The translations under genes and the position numbers were made by a program. Below the pieces are notes generated by a model. It did no database searches. It was not told where the DNA came from and saw nothing but the letters and a program-made list of their open reading frames with translations. A stretch of 64,000 nucleotides of DNA from Arthrobacter antibioticus (GTDB lineage: Bacteria; Actinomycetota; Actinomycetes; Actinomycetales; Micrococcaceae). This document shows, one piece after another, positions 43,779 to 53,200 of the stretch (position 1 is the first letter of the stretch; each line of letters begins with the position of its first letter). Location: NCBI RefSeq assembly GCF_030063205.1, contig NZ_JASISQ010000003.1, positions 337,109-401,108 of the forward strand, in the 5' to 3' direction.

Positions 43779-45161
43779 GGATGTCCTCGTTTCTGTGACA
43801 TTAGATGTGCGTCACATCAGTGCAGTTGTCAACCATCGTACAACTGATGTTGCCTAATGTGAACCAAATGTTTCATCTCAGATACATTTTTTGGGCACCT
43901 TTTTTTGGGGACTTCAGGGTGTTTTAGCATTTTTGAAAGATGATTGCACAGATTGCCGGTAATCGTGGGCGCATCAGCTCTATTTGCGAACGTGGAACAG
44001 GTAAAGGACACCTCTGCTGGACGGGTGAACGATCACAGATATAGCCTAAAAATTATCCCAGGGAGAGGATGTGTTTGTGCTGAGCTGCTCCCATCCATGA
44101 TCGAGCATTTCGGATACTTCTTCACGACTCCAGCACGGGCTTCCAAGCAACTCGCCCGCGCACTGAGGCGTACGTCAGGGATCTAGTGGTGCACCTCGTT
44201 GGAATGAACCTGGTCTTCACAGCGATCCATCTTCACAGCAATCCTCTTCACAGCGATCCTCAGAGAACAACCACCGCCGCAACGTGGTCTGGAGCCGCAC
44301 TACTCTTTGTACAGTCGCATCTCCGTACCCAATCACGCGGCGTTCGATTCAAGCCGATGCAATCCGCCCACAGCTACCCACCCTCCTTGGATGCAACCTC
44401 CATCGATCGGCTCGCCGCGTTCCTCTGCTGATCAATTGACACAGGGCATCCCAATAATTGACCCTCATTCCTAACTTCTGAGGTGCAACCCATCCGTGCA
44501 GAGAACGGTTACCGAAGTATCTTCGTTCAAAGCGAGCGGCAATGTGGAGCGCTTGAAGGGGAGCTTAGGTCGTATTCAGCGCGATCCATACTCTCCCCGA
44601 AAAGCCCCCAAGCATCTCCCGGTTGAAAAGAGAACCGGAAATTCTTGCCGTTCCGCTTGGCGACATCGAAAGCTCGTGTTGGAGCAACATTCAATTATTT
44701 GCACAGCTGACGGCAATCAAAGAGTGATGACCGTTGCAGTCGTGTGGGCCAGTGAATGCAAATTAGATCCGTCGGCTTGGTTCTCAGGCAGTCACGCCAT
44801 AGCGCACTGACCCATATCTGCCCGCTGCGCCTATTGGGAGCGTCCCATCTAAGCGCATAGCTGACCACTGATTTCGCGCTGAAATCTGCTCTAGACCCTA
44901 TGGGACTGCATGATCCGGGTCATGGGCTCACCGACGTCCTATCAGCGGTTGACCAACGCGGCCTCTGAACAAAAAAGACAGGGATGCCGAAGCTGTGCTG
45001 GGTGCCGTTTCGGAGAGGCGGCTTTGCGGCTATTCAATATTCGGGCGGCGCGCCGTAGCTGATCCCGCCCAGGCGCCTCGCTAAGCTCGGATCATGCCTC
45101 GCTGCTCGTCAACCGGGCCGCGAAGATATCTAAACGAACAGTGTGGTCTGAGGAGTATCAA
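43779..45161. other. 1.38-kb region without a recognisable gene
   Basis: Apart from the dyads near its left end I find no frame with both a ribosome site and protein-like composition. The longest frame (44496-44810, plus) has no family resemblance. Frames change often and A/T content is uneven, as in decayed DNA. The region separates the metabolic left part from the accessory right part and could be an old insertion or deletion junction. Confidence 0.55.
43804..43846. promoter_or_regulatory. Dyad symmetries upstream of the ureohydrolase gene
   Basis: GATGTG-CGT-CACATC (43804-43818) and CAGTTGT-N10-ACAACTG (43823-43846) are consecutive perfect inverted repeats 26-70 bp before the start. A CATTAG motif also recurs in both orientations around them. 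They look like operators, but no regulator gene is adjacent. Confidence 0.5.
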
Positions 45162-46028
45162 ATGACTGTTGTGATTGCCGGCTGTGGTGACCTTGGAACT
45201 GAAACCGGGCTGAGGTTCGTTTCTATGGGCTACCGGGTCATGGGACTTCGACGCTCAGCAGGCAAACTGCCCTCCGAAATCGAAGGACAGGCCATTGATC
45301 TCTCCACTGAGGTACCCACGCTGCCGCCAGACACCAGCATCGTGGTGATTGCCATGAGCCCTGATGCGCGCAGCGTAGATGGTTATCGAGCAGCATACGT
45401 CGAGAGCGTTCTGCGAATAACCGCCGCAATCCGTAACGACTGCGCAGCGCCACCGCAAGTGTTATATGTGTCATCGACAGCGGTCTACGGCATTGATGAC
45501 GGATCCTGGGTCAACGAAGCCACTCCGGCCAAACCCACTACCCCAACGGCACGTGTGCTGCTAGAAGCAGAGGAGACATTGCTCCAGCAGATTCCCGAGG
45601 CGAAGATTCTGCGTCTTGGTGGCCTCTACGGTCCAGGACGCACCAGGGAAATTGATCGTGTACGTCAGGGCACCGCGACGGTTTCCTCCGTGCCAGAATT
45701 TACTAGTCGGATACATCGTGACGATGCTGCGGCATCTATCGTGCACCTCATGACCATGCAAAACGGGACCTTGGTGGAGTGGCCTGAAACCGTATACATC
45801 GGCGTCGATGACCTCCCGGCCGATCGTCGCGAAGTCACTGAATTCTTGGCACGCAGTCTTGACCTACCAGCGCCGGCATTGGTCAACGACTCTTCTCACG
45901 CTCAGGGCGGACGCGGCAAACGATGCCATAACAACAGGCTGCGGGAGACCGGATTCGTGTTTTCTTACCCCACCTATCGGGAGGGCTATGCGGCCGTTCT
46001 TGATGGCGTTGGCGTACGCCATTCCTAG
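45162..46028 (+). CDS. NAD-dependent epimerase/dehydratase-like protein (YeeZ-like SDR)
   Basis: Extended SDR of 288 aa beginning MTVVIAGCGDLGTETGLRF, a Rossmann loop of GxGxxG type. YVSSTAVYG carries the Ser/Tyr region, and LRLGGLYGPGR and FTSRIHRDDAAASIVHLM follow the nucleotide-sugar epimerase pattern. GAGGAG stands 6 nt before the ATG at 45162, so the seven upstream codons are excluded. Substrate unknown. It stands alone in the accessory region. Confidence 0.78.
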   Translation: MTVVIAGCGDLGTETGLRFVSMGYRVMGLRRSAGKLPSEIEGQAIDLSTEVPTLPPDTSIVVIAMSPDARSVDGYRAAYVESVLRITAAIRNDCAAPPQVLYVSSTAVYGIDDGSWVNEATPAKPTTPTARVLLEAEETLLQQIPEAKILRLGGLYGPGRTREIDRVRQGTATVSSVPEFTSRIHRDDAAASIVHLMTMQNGTLVEWPETVYIGVDDLPADRREVTEFLARSLDLPAPALVNDSSHAQGGRGKRCHNNRLRETGFVFSYPTYREGYAAVLDGVGVRHS

Positions 46029-46387
46029 ATGACCTGAGACCACTTTGCTTGATCAAACAAAAATGTTCTGGGCCACAAACAGCGGCTAGATAAGTTTTAC
46101 GATGTGTTGTCAGAGATTGAACTTACGGCGTTGACGCGCTCCGGATATAACGCGGATCCATTGATACCTCTCTCCACCTCGTTCCGGTCACCGCGACGAA
46201 CTCCTACCACTGCGGGAAAGTTTCGGTAACCGCTTCTTCCACTGCCAAACCTGATTCGGGTTGATGTGGATAAACGCTAGCAACCTGCATGAACCGATAA
46301 AAGCGGTTGTTTCGCTCCACCCGACGGGCTTCGAAGAGGCAACCGCGTGCGGACAGGGTTCGCCGGCTGAACCGCATGCCCATGGTG
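46029..46387. other. Gap without a recognisable gene
   Basis: This 359-bp stretch between the convergent SDR and APH genes shows no supported frame, no strong hairpin with T tract and no RNA gene. Confidence 0.5.
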
Positions 46388-47194
46388 CTAGCCGAACGTG
46401 CTCAAGATGGTGTGGGGCGTCCATGGCTGGCCACCGCTCTTGTCGCTCCACACGACCGAAAGGGCGCACCAAACGATGACCCATGATCTCACCGTATCGA
46501 CGTCGAGCCCTGAGTGCTCGCTGACGATCGCCAGTCGTCTGTGGAAATTTGACAACGCCACGTCCGTGGACGGATTGCAGAAAATATTGGCGTAGTCGAA
46601 CGCCCGATGGCCAAACAACCCTTTGGGGTCAATCGCGCGCCAACGCCCGTTGAAATCGAGAACATTGCCGTGATGGAGGTCCCCGTGAAGAACCACATGG
46701 GCTTCTGCGGCCGAAACCTCCAGTAGCTCTTGTGCCATGGTTGCCGCTCGCTCAAGGTTGCCTGCATGAGACTTTGCAGCATGTGGCTCGATCAGGTCTT
46801 GAAACCAAAGCGCCAAGGGCACGAGATCACTGGGAGCCGACGATTTGTCAGGGACGCCGTGCAGAGAGGTGATGGTCTCGCAGAGGATACTAGTAGTCTC
46901 ATCATCGCGGCCCGCCTGGCACATCGCTGTCAAGGCCCGTTGGCCGGAGGCCAAGTCCATCAGGACAGCCTGGTCGGTGACTTCATGCACGTCCACTGCG
47001 GCGCAACCGGCCCACCAAGCAAGGACGCGGCCACCGCGGGCCTCTTCGGCAACGCGGGCGACCTTGAGCATGACGTTTCGATCATGCCAGCGACCTGTAA
47101 CTAGCCAGCTAGAGGGAGTGATGACCATTTCCCCGCGTTGCCCTATAGCCCACCGATCCATGTACGCCGGCACTGTTCCCGCAACCCAATCCAT
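46388..47194 (-). CDS. Aminoglycoside phosphotransferase, APH(6)/streptomycin kinase-like
   Basis: Small-molecule kinase of 268 aa. VPAYMDRWAIGQRGEMVITP and VMLKVARVAEEARGGRVLAW at the N-terminus, the catalytic loop HGDLHHGNVLDF and the metal site AIDPKGLFGHRAFDYANIF match the aminoglycoside/hydroxyurea resistance kinase family (PF04655 type). I use the ATG at 47194 rather than the TTG two codons upstream. Chromosomal homologues are common in soil actinobacteria and often have no proven resistance role. The catalytic residues look intact. Confidence 0.82.
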   Translation of the reverse strand: MDWVAGTVPAYMDRWAIGQRGEMVITPSSWLVTGRWHDRNVMLKVARVAEEARGGRVLAWWAGCAAVDVHEVTDQAVLMDLASGQRALTAMCQAGRDDETTSILCETITSLHGVPDKSSAPSDLVPLALWFQDLIEPHAAKSHAGNLERAATMAQELLEVSAAEAHVVLHGDLHHGNVLDFNGRWRAIDPKGLFGHRAFDYANIFCNPSTDVALSNFHRRLAIVSEHSGLDVDTVRSWVIVWCALSVVWSDKSGGQPWTPHTILSTFG

Positions 47195-47357
47195 GAACAA
47201 GATCGTATCGGGTTGATAGACCGTTGGTCTTTCAATCAGCGGTTGCCGGCCTCGCTCATCCCGAACGTCCCCCTCCGGTATGCCGAACCTTAGGCAGGGC
47301 TACCGGGGTGTCCCGGTCAGTGGGTCTGCTTCTCATTGAGTGTTAGCAGAGATTGGG

Positions 47358-47936
47358 TCAGGCACGGTCGTAGGTGAGCACTCTTATGCCTGAGTCCAGC
47401 AGTGTCTCATCAACGGGCTGGAACATATGGGATTGGAACGGTCCATTGAAGAGTGGGATACCAGAGCCGATGACGGATCTGTTTTGTTTGAGCACGAGCC
47501 GGTCGATCTCTGGCAGCAATGAGTGGGCAAGTGTGCCACCTCCCACCAACCATAGATCTTTACCTTCCTCGGTCTTGAGCGTGCGCACGTGGTCTAGAGC
47601 CCCGTTGCGGACGATCTCGACGGCTGGGTCCTGGCTTTCTAGCGTGGTTGAAAATACCAGGTGACGAAGGTGTGGATAGGCGTCCGTCATTCCGGCCGCA
47701 AGACCGATCTCGTAGGACGACCGTCCCTCTAGAACGGTATCGAATACTTGGCCGGGGCTGTCAATACCCAGAGCAGCACGCGCAGGCCAGGGAAGAGTTT
47801 CGGGGTAATGCTCCACGATGAATTGGATGACATCGGGCGTCAGCGGGAAGTAATCCGCCCCGCTTGGATCAGCACCGCCCGGTCCTGCTATATAGCCGTC
47901 AAGTGTTGTCGCCACGTAATAGACGAGCTTTCTCAT
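47358..47936 (-). CDS. Dihydrofolate-reductase-family protein (RibD C-terminal domain)
   Basis: Protein of 192 aa: RKLVYYVATTLDGYIAGPGG at the N-terminus and DLWLVGGGTLAHSLLPEIDR near the NADPH site are typical of the stand-alone RibD_C/DHFR-like reductases. It is not a true folate-pathway FolA. The ATG at 47936 gives the family-like start; an upstream extension of 8 codons is possible. Function unknown. Confidence 0.82.
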   Translation of the reverse strand: MRKLVYYVATTLDGYIAGPGGADPSGADYFPLTPDVIQFIVEHYPETLPWPARAALGIDSPGQVFDTVLEGRSSYEIGLAAGMTDAYPHLRHLVFSTTLESQDPAVEIVRNGALDHVRTLKTEEGKDLWLVGGGTLAHSLLPEIDRLVLKQNRSVIGSGIPLFNGPFQSHMFQPVDETLLDSGIRVLTYDRA

Positions 47937-48139
47937 GATTGTCCGTTCCCGAGGCGACAAATGTTTACCTAGTTTGTCAAGTGCCTCGCGTGCAGGTCAA
48001 CAAGTAAACGTTCTCGAAGGGACTCCAAATACGTCATCCGTTCGTTCCCGCGAGCCGATCGGTAGCTGGCGTAGGGTGTCGAGGACAGCGGCTGGAACTC
48101 AGCATAAAGTCGGGTGCGGCTTTCCGTTCGGACTATGAC

Positions 48140-48472
48140 CTGCCTGGCTGGGGTGCGTTGTACACAATCGGCCTTGCCATTGTGCTCGAGGGTCTTGATC
48201 TGCTCACCCTGGGCCTCGTGCATCCATGTGGCAACTCGTTCCACAGTGGATTCCGCTGATACGTGGCCAGCAGGTTCGCTCGATCGCTGCGGTAATCCCG
48301 GCTGCCACCGGTGCGCCGCACATCACACTGACCACCGTCAGCCAGCTCATGCTGTAGGGCTGGGTAGACGGCTCCGGCCTTCCCCTCATGGGATTGGCTT
48401 AGGCGCCCATGCTGGTTTGGGGGCCGCTTCTCGGCATCGTAACGGTTTCCTACTATCTGCGAACATGACCGT
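48140..48472 (+). pseudogene. Decayed small membrane-protein gene
   Basis: Two stretches on the plus strand read as membrane protein but in different frames: DYDLPGWGALYTIGLAIVLE running into LDLLTLGLV at about 48130-48230, and GWVDGSGLPLMGLA, a stop, then APMLVWGPLLGIVTVSYYLR at about 48358-48466. Stops and frame changes separate them. The composition fits a degraded four-helix membrane protein; no intact family can be named. Codons from 47937 to 48139 and 48473 to 48696 show no gene. Confidence 0.4.
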
Positions 48473-48696
48473 CTCGGTGACCGGACTGCGTTTCGCAACG
48501 TAAGCAAAACCGTTCTCATCCGCTGTTCAACACGGTAAATAACGTGTTCAACGTCGGTGTGGTGTAGCCCGGCTGCGCCAGGTATCAGGGGCAATCACCT
48601 GGTTTTCAGACTATTTTACGATCGTAGTCACCTGTCCGCGGCCCTTCCAGTCCGGGATAATTCGGGCAAAACACAACCGACTGCCATACTCTGTTC

Positions 48697-49149
48697 ATGA
48701 CAGTCTCCTTTAGATGCACGACACAGACCAGTATGCCAAAACCGCAGCTCTTTGACCTCGCCCGGAGTATCGACGCACACGAAGAATCAATGGCGCATTC
48801 GCGTGAAAAGGCGGTGGCTGGTGTCACCTCAGGTCTCATTTCACTGGGAGAAGAAGTGACGTGGCAGGCCTGGCATTTCGGTCTTCCGTTGCGGATGACG
48901 AGTCGGATAACCCAAATGGAAGCGCCGAACTACTTCATCGATGAACAGGTCAAGGGGCCGTTTCGCAAGTTCCGCCATGTCCATGAGTTCAGCGAAGATA
49001 CAGAGGCAACCACGATGATCGATCAGATCGAGTTCGAGGCACCCTTTGGGCTCCTAGGACGCCTCGTTGAGAAGCTGATTCTGGCCCGCTACATGCAAAA
49101 GCTAATTGAGTCGCGGAATCTCCACCTCATCGCAGACTTCACGCACTGA
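48697..49149 (+). CDS. SRPBCC-family ligand-binding protein
   Basis: Protein of 150 aa with the START/SRPBCC pattern: RSIDAHEESMAHSREKAVAG, SLGEEVTWQAWHFGLPLRM, FRKFRHVHEFSEDT, MIDQIEFEAPFGLLGRLVEK. Members bind hydrophobic small molecules or act as cyclase/hydrolase-like proteins. No partner is adjacent. No good ribosome site is visible before 48697, and an internal ATG at 48733 is an alternative start. Confidence 0.75.
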   Translation: MTVSFRCTTQTSMPKPQLFDLARSIDAHEESMAHSREKAVAGVTSGLISLGEEVTWQAWHFGLPLRMTSRITQMEAPNYFIDEQVKGPFRKFRHVHEFSEDTEATTMIDQIEFEAPFGLLGRLVEKLILARYMQKLIESRNLHLIADFTH

Positions 49150-49340
49150 TCCTTCATCCCTGCTAAGTGAACACAGAGTGGATAAATTGGCATGCGATCC
49201 GTGCTCGCAAGGCATGTTTCGTATAGAAGTTTGCCAAGGTGGCCTAACTCTTAGTGCCGAAACAACCCACCAAGAATTGACGAAATGCAAGAAGTCCACG
49301 ACACCGCTTCCTGGCTTTTGCCGGGTCCCTGCAACCAGCT

Positions 49341-49751
49341 GTGACACCGGCCTGGGCTAGCTGCGCCGTCCCGCTATATGGGGCCCCAATTGGGCAGGCA
49401 ATTAGTCGCTTCTTCCGCAAATACACGGCTTTCCACGGGCGCGCCTCGAGAAGCGAGTTCTGGTGGGTGGAACTGGCACACGCCGTGTTCTCACTCATTG
49501 CGTCTGCAGCCCTGAGCATTGGTGTAATCGTTGGCGCCTCGTGGGCCGCAAGCAACAAGCAAGCAGAATACTACGATTATGACAACGGTACGAAGACCCT
49601 TATTGGCTATACCCAACCGGGGGTTACCGAATATCCCCCTGCGGCTATTCTCATCGTTATCGGCCTTATGGTTGCGGCGCAGCCGTCAAAGGATGCCGGA
49701 CGCAGATTCGATCGCCAACCTAACAGCCCTGGCAGAACACAAGTGGACTGA
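49341..49751 (+). pseudogene. DUF805 membrane protein with internal deletion
   Basis: The N-terminal part PLYGAPIGQAISRFFRKYTA, FHGRASRSEFWWVELAHAVF is a clear DUF805 beginning and the end ILIVIGLMVAAQPSKDAGRR fits its C-terminus. The central helix with the hallmark RRLHD motif is missing, so only two of the usual four helices remain. The only start is a GTG without ribosome site, and the usual Pro/Gln-rich N-terminal stretch is absent. I regard it as a deletion derivative, though a shortened product could be made. Confidence 0.6.
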
Positions 49752-50073
49752 ACCTCCTCGAGTCATCTGGATTTCTCCGGCTATCCGATCCTCTCGATGG
49801 TGGTCCAGTGCGGATAGGATCCCGGTGTCGCCGCCCGCGTATATAGCGGCGCGGACCCGGGTTTGAGAACAATCCGTGCGGAAATTCACCTCAAGTGGTT
49901 CAACTGCGCGTGAACCCACCCTGATGAGAATGGAACTAGTCTTAGAAGTGGAACTTCAAGGGGGACGTTTGCGTAACTATGTGACTAAACGATTGGGCAC
50001 CGCTCATTGACGGATAGTCTCGGTTCACCATGGAGACACCTTCACTCACCCTTGAAACTGCCATAATCGTTGA
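49752..50073. other. Gap without a recognisable gene
   Basis: This 322-bp stretch after the DUF805 remnant has no supported frame. No RNA gene or clear hairpin is seen. Confidence 0.5.
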
Positions 50074-50298
50074 ATGGGAAATGTACCTAACGGATTCGAA
50101 TTTAGCGTGACCGAGGATGGTGTAGTGATCCGCCATCACGGGCGGAAGGCAACAACTTTGCGGGGCGCGACAGCGGACCAATTCCTTGCAGATGCTGACC
50201 GCGGGAATTCTCAGGAGCTCATGGCCCGAGTGACGGGCAATTACAAGCACGGCAACGAGCGGATCGCCAAGAATCATCCACGCAATCAAGCTCTCTGA
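50074..50298 (+). CDS. Conserved small actinobacterial protein (74 aa)
   Basis: Small soluble protein starting MGNVPNGFEFSVTEDGVVI, then RHHGRKATTLRGATADQFL, ending NERIAKNHPRNQAL. The sequence style, with a short beta hairpin and a basic C-terminal tail, matches small hypothetical proteins I associate with Arthrobacter and Microbacterium relatives. Basic residues suggest nucleic-acid contact, but nothing is proven. No operon partner. Confidence 0.6.
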   Translation: MGNVPNGFEFSVTEDGVVIRHHGRKATTLRGATADQFLADADRGNSQELMARVTGNYKHGNERIAKNHPRNQAL

Positions 50299-50495
50299 AG
50301 TCTTGCGGTCCGCCACACTAGAGCACAAGATACCTCGTAAGACGTTGCGCCAACGGTTGCGAAATGTCTGTGCAATGAGGGGTTACTCAACGAATGGTTC
50401 GGGAAGTGGCCTGCTCAGGAACCATCGGGTTCGCGCCCGAATTAGCACCGATAGTGTGGGAATCGCCCAGTAGGTCAATCTAAACAAGGACGGCC

Positions 50496-50903
50496 ATGCC
50501 GCGTGCGGTCACCTTCATCCATTCGGGTTCGCTTTCCGACGTCGCCCAATACGTCTATGCTGCAACTGCTCCCAGCGATGCACGCCTCATCTTTCTCGCA
50601 GGAGCCTGTCCTTTGAATAAGGACGGATCAACTGCTGGAATAGGTGATTACGCAGCACAAGCCTCCAAAGCGCTCGAGAACATGCATGATTACTTGGAAG
50701 CCGCTGGGGCGGGCCTGGAGAATGCGATCAGTACACGGGTTCTGGTGGCTTCTTCTGACCAAGCTGACCTAGTGACGGCCTAGGACGTAGTTTGTGAAGC
50801 ATTCAGCAGCCACGGTGTCCCAAGTACGCTTATGGGCGTCACGGTTTTGGGCTACCAGGATCAACTCGCAGAGATCGAAGCAGTCGCAGCGGTTATCCAC
50901 TGA
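50496..50903 (+). pseudogene. ridA: RidA-family deaminase interrupted by an amber codon
   Basis: The frame reads as a complete RidA/YjgF-type enamine deaminase of 135 residues: IFLAGACPLNKDG, YAAQASKALENMHDYLEAAG, then STLMGVTVLGYQDQLAEIEA. It is interrupted at 50781-50783 by TAG where relatives have TGG (the Trp of LVTAWDVV). Reading continues in the same frame to the TGA at 50901. A single G-to-A change therefore truncates the protein to 95 aa and removes the C-terminal strands that form the trimer active site. It could be a recent mutation, a sequencing error or rare readthrough. Confidence 0.75.
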
Positions 50904-51224
50904 TCTGGATTGTCCGGTGAGCGTTCCCTACGGGAACTTCCATCGGGCGACTTTTCAGCTTCCGCGTGCGCCTGACTACACAGTTCGGTATACGGCCGGC
51001 GTACTGGATGCTTTCGGCGTGAGTGTGCAGACACCCCTTATGAGCCCAGGGCTCTTCGGTGGGCGCAATCCGCGCGCCTTAACTTCCTTCACGTCCACGG
51101 AAAAGTAATAAGAGCCGTTTTTCGCAGCCTTTCGTAGCCCAAATCGTCCTGTCCTGCAGGGCCATCCGCCGGGATACTGTTTGCGTTTCAGAGATTTACC
51201 CTGGGCTACTGGACACGCCAAGTA
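50904..51224. other. Gap without a recognisable gene
   Basis: This 321-bp region between the RidA remnant and a minus-strand membrane protein has no supported frame. Confidence 0.5.
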
Positions 51225-51662
51225 TCACTCGCTCGGGATAGCGGAGGTTCTTTGCCTGTTGCCTATAGCCTCGACTGCTGCAGCGGTGCCAAGCATGCCA
51301 GCTGTACCGAAAGTAGTACCAAGGGCAACAAGTATCGCCCCGACAACCCACAGGCCGCTCGAATCCATGGCGGAGGCAGTGCTCATCCACGCGAGCGTGA
51401 ATGAAACGGGAATTACCAACAAAGCAACTACAAAACGCAAGAGCCTGTAAGCGAGCCCTACCACCACGACGCCGCACAGGAACGCCGCTACTGCCTGCCA
51501 AATTTCGTACGGCCCAGTCATTTCTCCAGTGGCCGCATCGTACTGGTACTCGCCATCCCAGCCGAACCAACCGAACCAGAGCCCTGCTGACAGAAGCGAA
51601 ATCAGGATGACGGACGACCATTGCTCAAGGTGTGGCCTGTCACGGCGTCGGGTTAGTCGCAT
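51225..51662 (-). CDS. Small membrane protein of unknown function
   Basis: Protein of 145 aa with four predicted membrane helices: SVILISLLSAGLWFGWFGW, WQAVAAFLCGVVVVGLAYRL, FVVALLVIPVSFTLAWMSTA and LWVVGAILVALGTTFGTAGM. A basic N-terminus (MRLTRRRDRPH) suggests a cytoplasmic start. The first loop is acidic and aromatic. No family is recognised and no neighbour explains it. The 296 bp downstream of its start (51663-51958) hold no gene. Confidence 0.6.
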   Translation of the reverse strand: MRLTRRRDRPHLEQWSSVILISLLSAGLWFGWFGWDGEYQYDAATGEMTGPYEIWQAVAAFLCGVVVVGLAYRLLRFVVALLVIPVSFTLAWMSTASAMDSSGLWVVGAILVALGTTFGTAGMLGTAAAVEAIGNRQRTSAIPSE

Positions 51663-51958
51663 CCTTTACTATAAGGCCCCGTTCTCCTCTGGTTGTCCCT
51701 GGGGACATCTAGTGAGAACTTCCTTTTATTCAAAGGAACGGTTCACGTCGATCTGGCAGCATAGGTTCTCTATCCATGACAACCACTCGTGGCCTCGCAC
51801 TTACAACCGATATTGGAGAGCCATTCAGGTCACCATGCAGGAAGCCCTCCGAGTGTTCCAGGGGAGTTTCCTTTGATGCGAGGCTTGGGAAGTTCTTGCG
51901 CCTGAGAGTTTAAGCATAAGGAAAGCCGATCAGTTTCAGATCCTTTAAACACTCAGCG

Positions 51959-53200
51959 TCATTTCTGGCAGAAAGCCGCATCTACAGTGTCGGTGACGGA
52001 TTTATAGGTTTTCATAAGGAGCTCCTCGTCCTTGATATTGATGAAGGCCCAGGGCAGCGAAGTCACTGCAACGCTGAAAGCAGTGCCATCGGATGCCACG
52101 CCATTGCGGGTCTGGAAGCCATGGATATCTCCACCGTGACCCCAAATTACCCCGCCGCAGCTAAGAGGATAGCTTTGCAGACCGAGCCCGTATTCCGCTC
52201 CTGGCCAGAGGCTGTCATCGCTGGGCACTGTCTTTTTCATCTCTGCCAGCATCTCTGGGCCGAGTAGACGGCCATCGAGCACTGCTCGGGTGAACTCATT
52301 GAGTTCGCTGGGGGTGGAGATGACTTGTCCGGCTGCCCATCCCCACGAGGGATCCAGGCGGCTCACGTTGGTCTGTGTGCCCTTGGCATCCGGGTGAAAG
52401 CCTGCGGGGTGTGCACCTCTGAAGTCCTGTTCGCCAACCTCTGGAAAATAGGTATGTTTGAAATCCAGTGGTTCTGTGATGCGCTCCGTGATTTGCTCGA
52501 AGATGGGGCGTTGGGTCATCTTCTCAATGAGTAAGCCCAGCAGGATGTAGTTGGTGTTGTTATATTCCCAACTTTTCCCCGGGCCAAAGTGTGCTGGTTG
52601 ACGGAGCGCGAGATCAATGAGGTCCCGGGGAGAGAAGTAAGTGTGTCGTATCTTTTGCAGCTCCAAAGCAATTTCATTTGTGTACTCGGGAAGACCACTC
52701 GTATGCTGCAACAGCTGCCGAACGGTGATCGTGGCGCCGTCGATGCCTTGACCGCGAAGTAAACCCGGTAGATAGCTCTCGATGGGAGTATCGAGCTCAA
52801 CGAGCCCCTCCTGGACCAGTTGGAGAACTACGACGGCGGTGAACGTCTTAGTATTGCTGCCAATCCGTACCTCCCCGTTGGTGGGTACCTTTTCGCCGGA
52901 TTTTGGATCCCCCACTCCTGAGACGTAGTCTTCGTGATCCCCGCTGGGATGCGTTAATGATGCAAGTGCGGCGGGAAAGCCACGGGCGATCAGACCATCT
53001 AAATGTTTTTGTACCACGCGGTTGCCGATCGAGGTGCCAGCCGGGCTTGTAGGGGTCAGGGCTCCTGCTCCCCACCAAATGCCGGCGCCTATAGTGGCTA
53101 CTGCTAGTAAGGTCGCGACTGTTATGGCAATGAATGGTCTTTTAGACGAAGAGGTTTTCGCATCAAGAGCGGTTCCATCAGGCTCTGTTTCGTGAATCAT
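51959..53200 (-). CDS. Beta-lactamase-fold serine hydrolase (D-Ala-D-Ala carboxypeptidase type), membrane anchored
   Basis: Class C beta-lactamase/DD-peptidase-family enzyme of 413 aa. An N-terminal anchor helix (FIAITVATLLAVATIGAGIW) places the domain outside. Active-site motifs: SNTK (SxxK), YNNTNYILLG (YxN) and GHGGDIHG (KTG-like HGG). AAGGA lies 8 nt before the ATG at 53200, so the 26-residue upstream extension is excluded. It is divergent from an ABC/two-component locus that ends in a second hydrolase of the same superfamily. Confidence 0.85.
   Translation of the reverse strand: MIHETEPDGTALDAKTSSSKRPFIAITVATLLAVATIGAGIWWGAGALTPTSPAGTSIGNRVVQKHLDGLIARGFPAALASLTHPSGDHEDYVSGVGDPKSGEKVPTNGEVRIGSNTKTFTAVVVLQLVQEGLVELDTPIESYLPGLLRGQGIDGATITVRQLLQHTSGLPEYTNEIALELQKIRHTYFSPRDLIDLALRQPAHFGPGKSWEYNNTNYILLGLLIEKMTQRPIFEQITERITEPLDFKHTYFPEVGEQDFRGAHPAGFHPDAKGTQTNVSRLDPSWGWAAGQVISTPSELNEFTRAVLDGRLLGPEMLAEMKKTVPSDDSLWPGAEYGLGLQSYPLSCGGVIWGHGGDIHGFQTRNGVASDGTAFSVAVTSLPWAFINIKDEELLMKTYKSVTDTVDAAFCQK

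Noticed and set aside
44496..44810. 104-codon plus-strand ORF in the gene-free region
   Set aside because: No ribosome site, no hydrophobic or domain pattern, uneven composition; kept only as part of the empty region.
48133..48594. 153-codon minus-strand ORF
   Set aside because: Arg/Ser/Pro-rich translation typical of a shadow; the opposite strand carries recognisable membrane-protein remnants.
49942..50328. 128-codon minus-strand ORF opposite the 74-aa protein gene
   Set aside because: The plus-strand 74-aa product resembles a conserved actinobacterial protein; the antisense frame does not.
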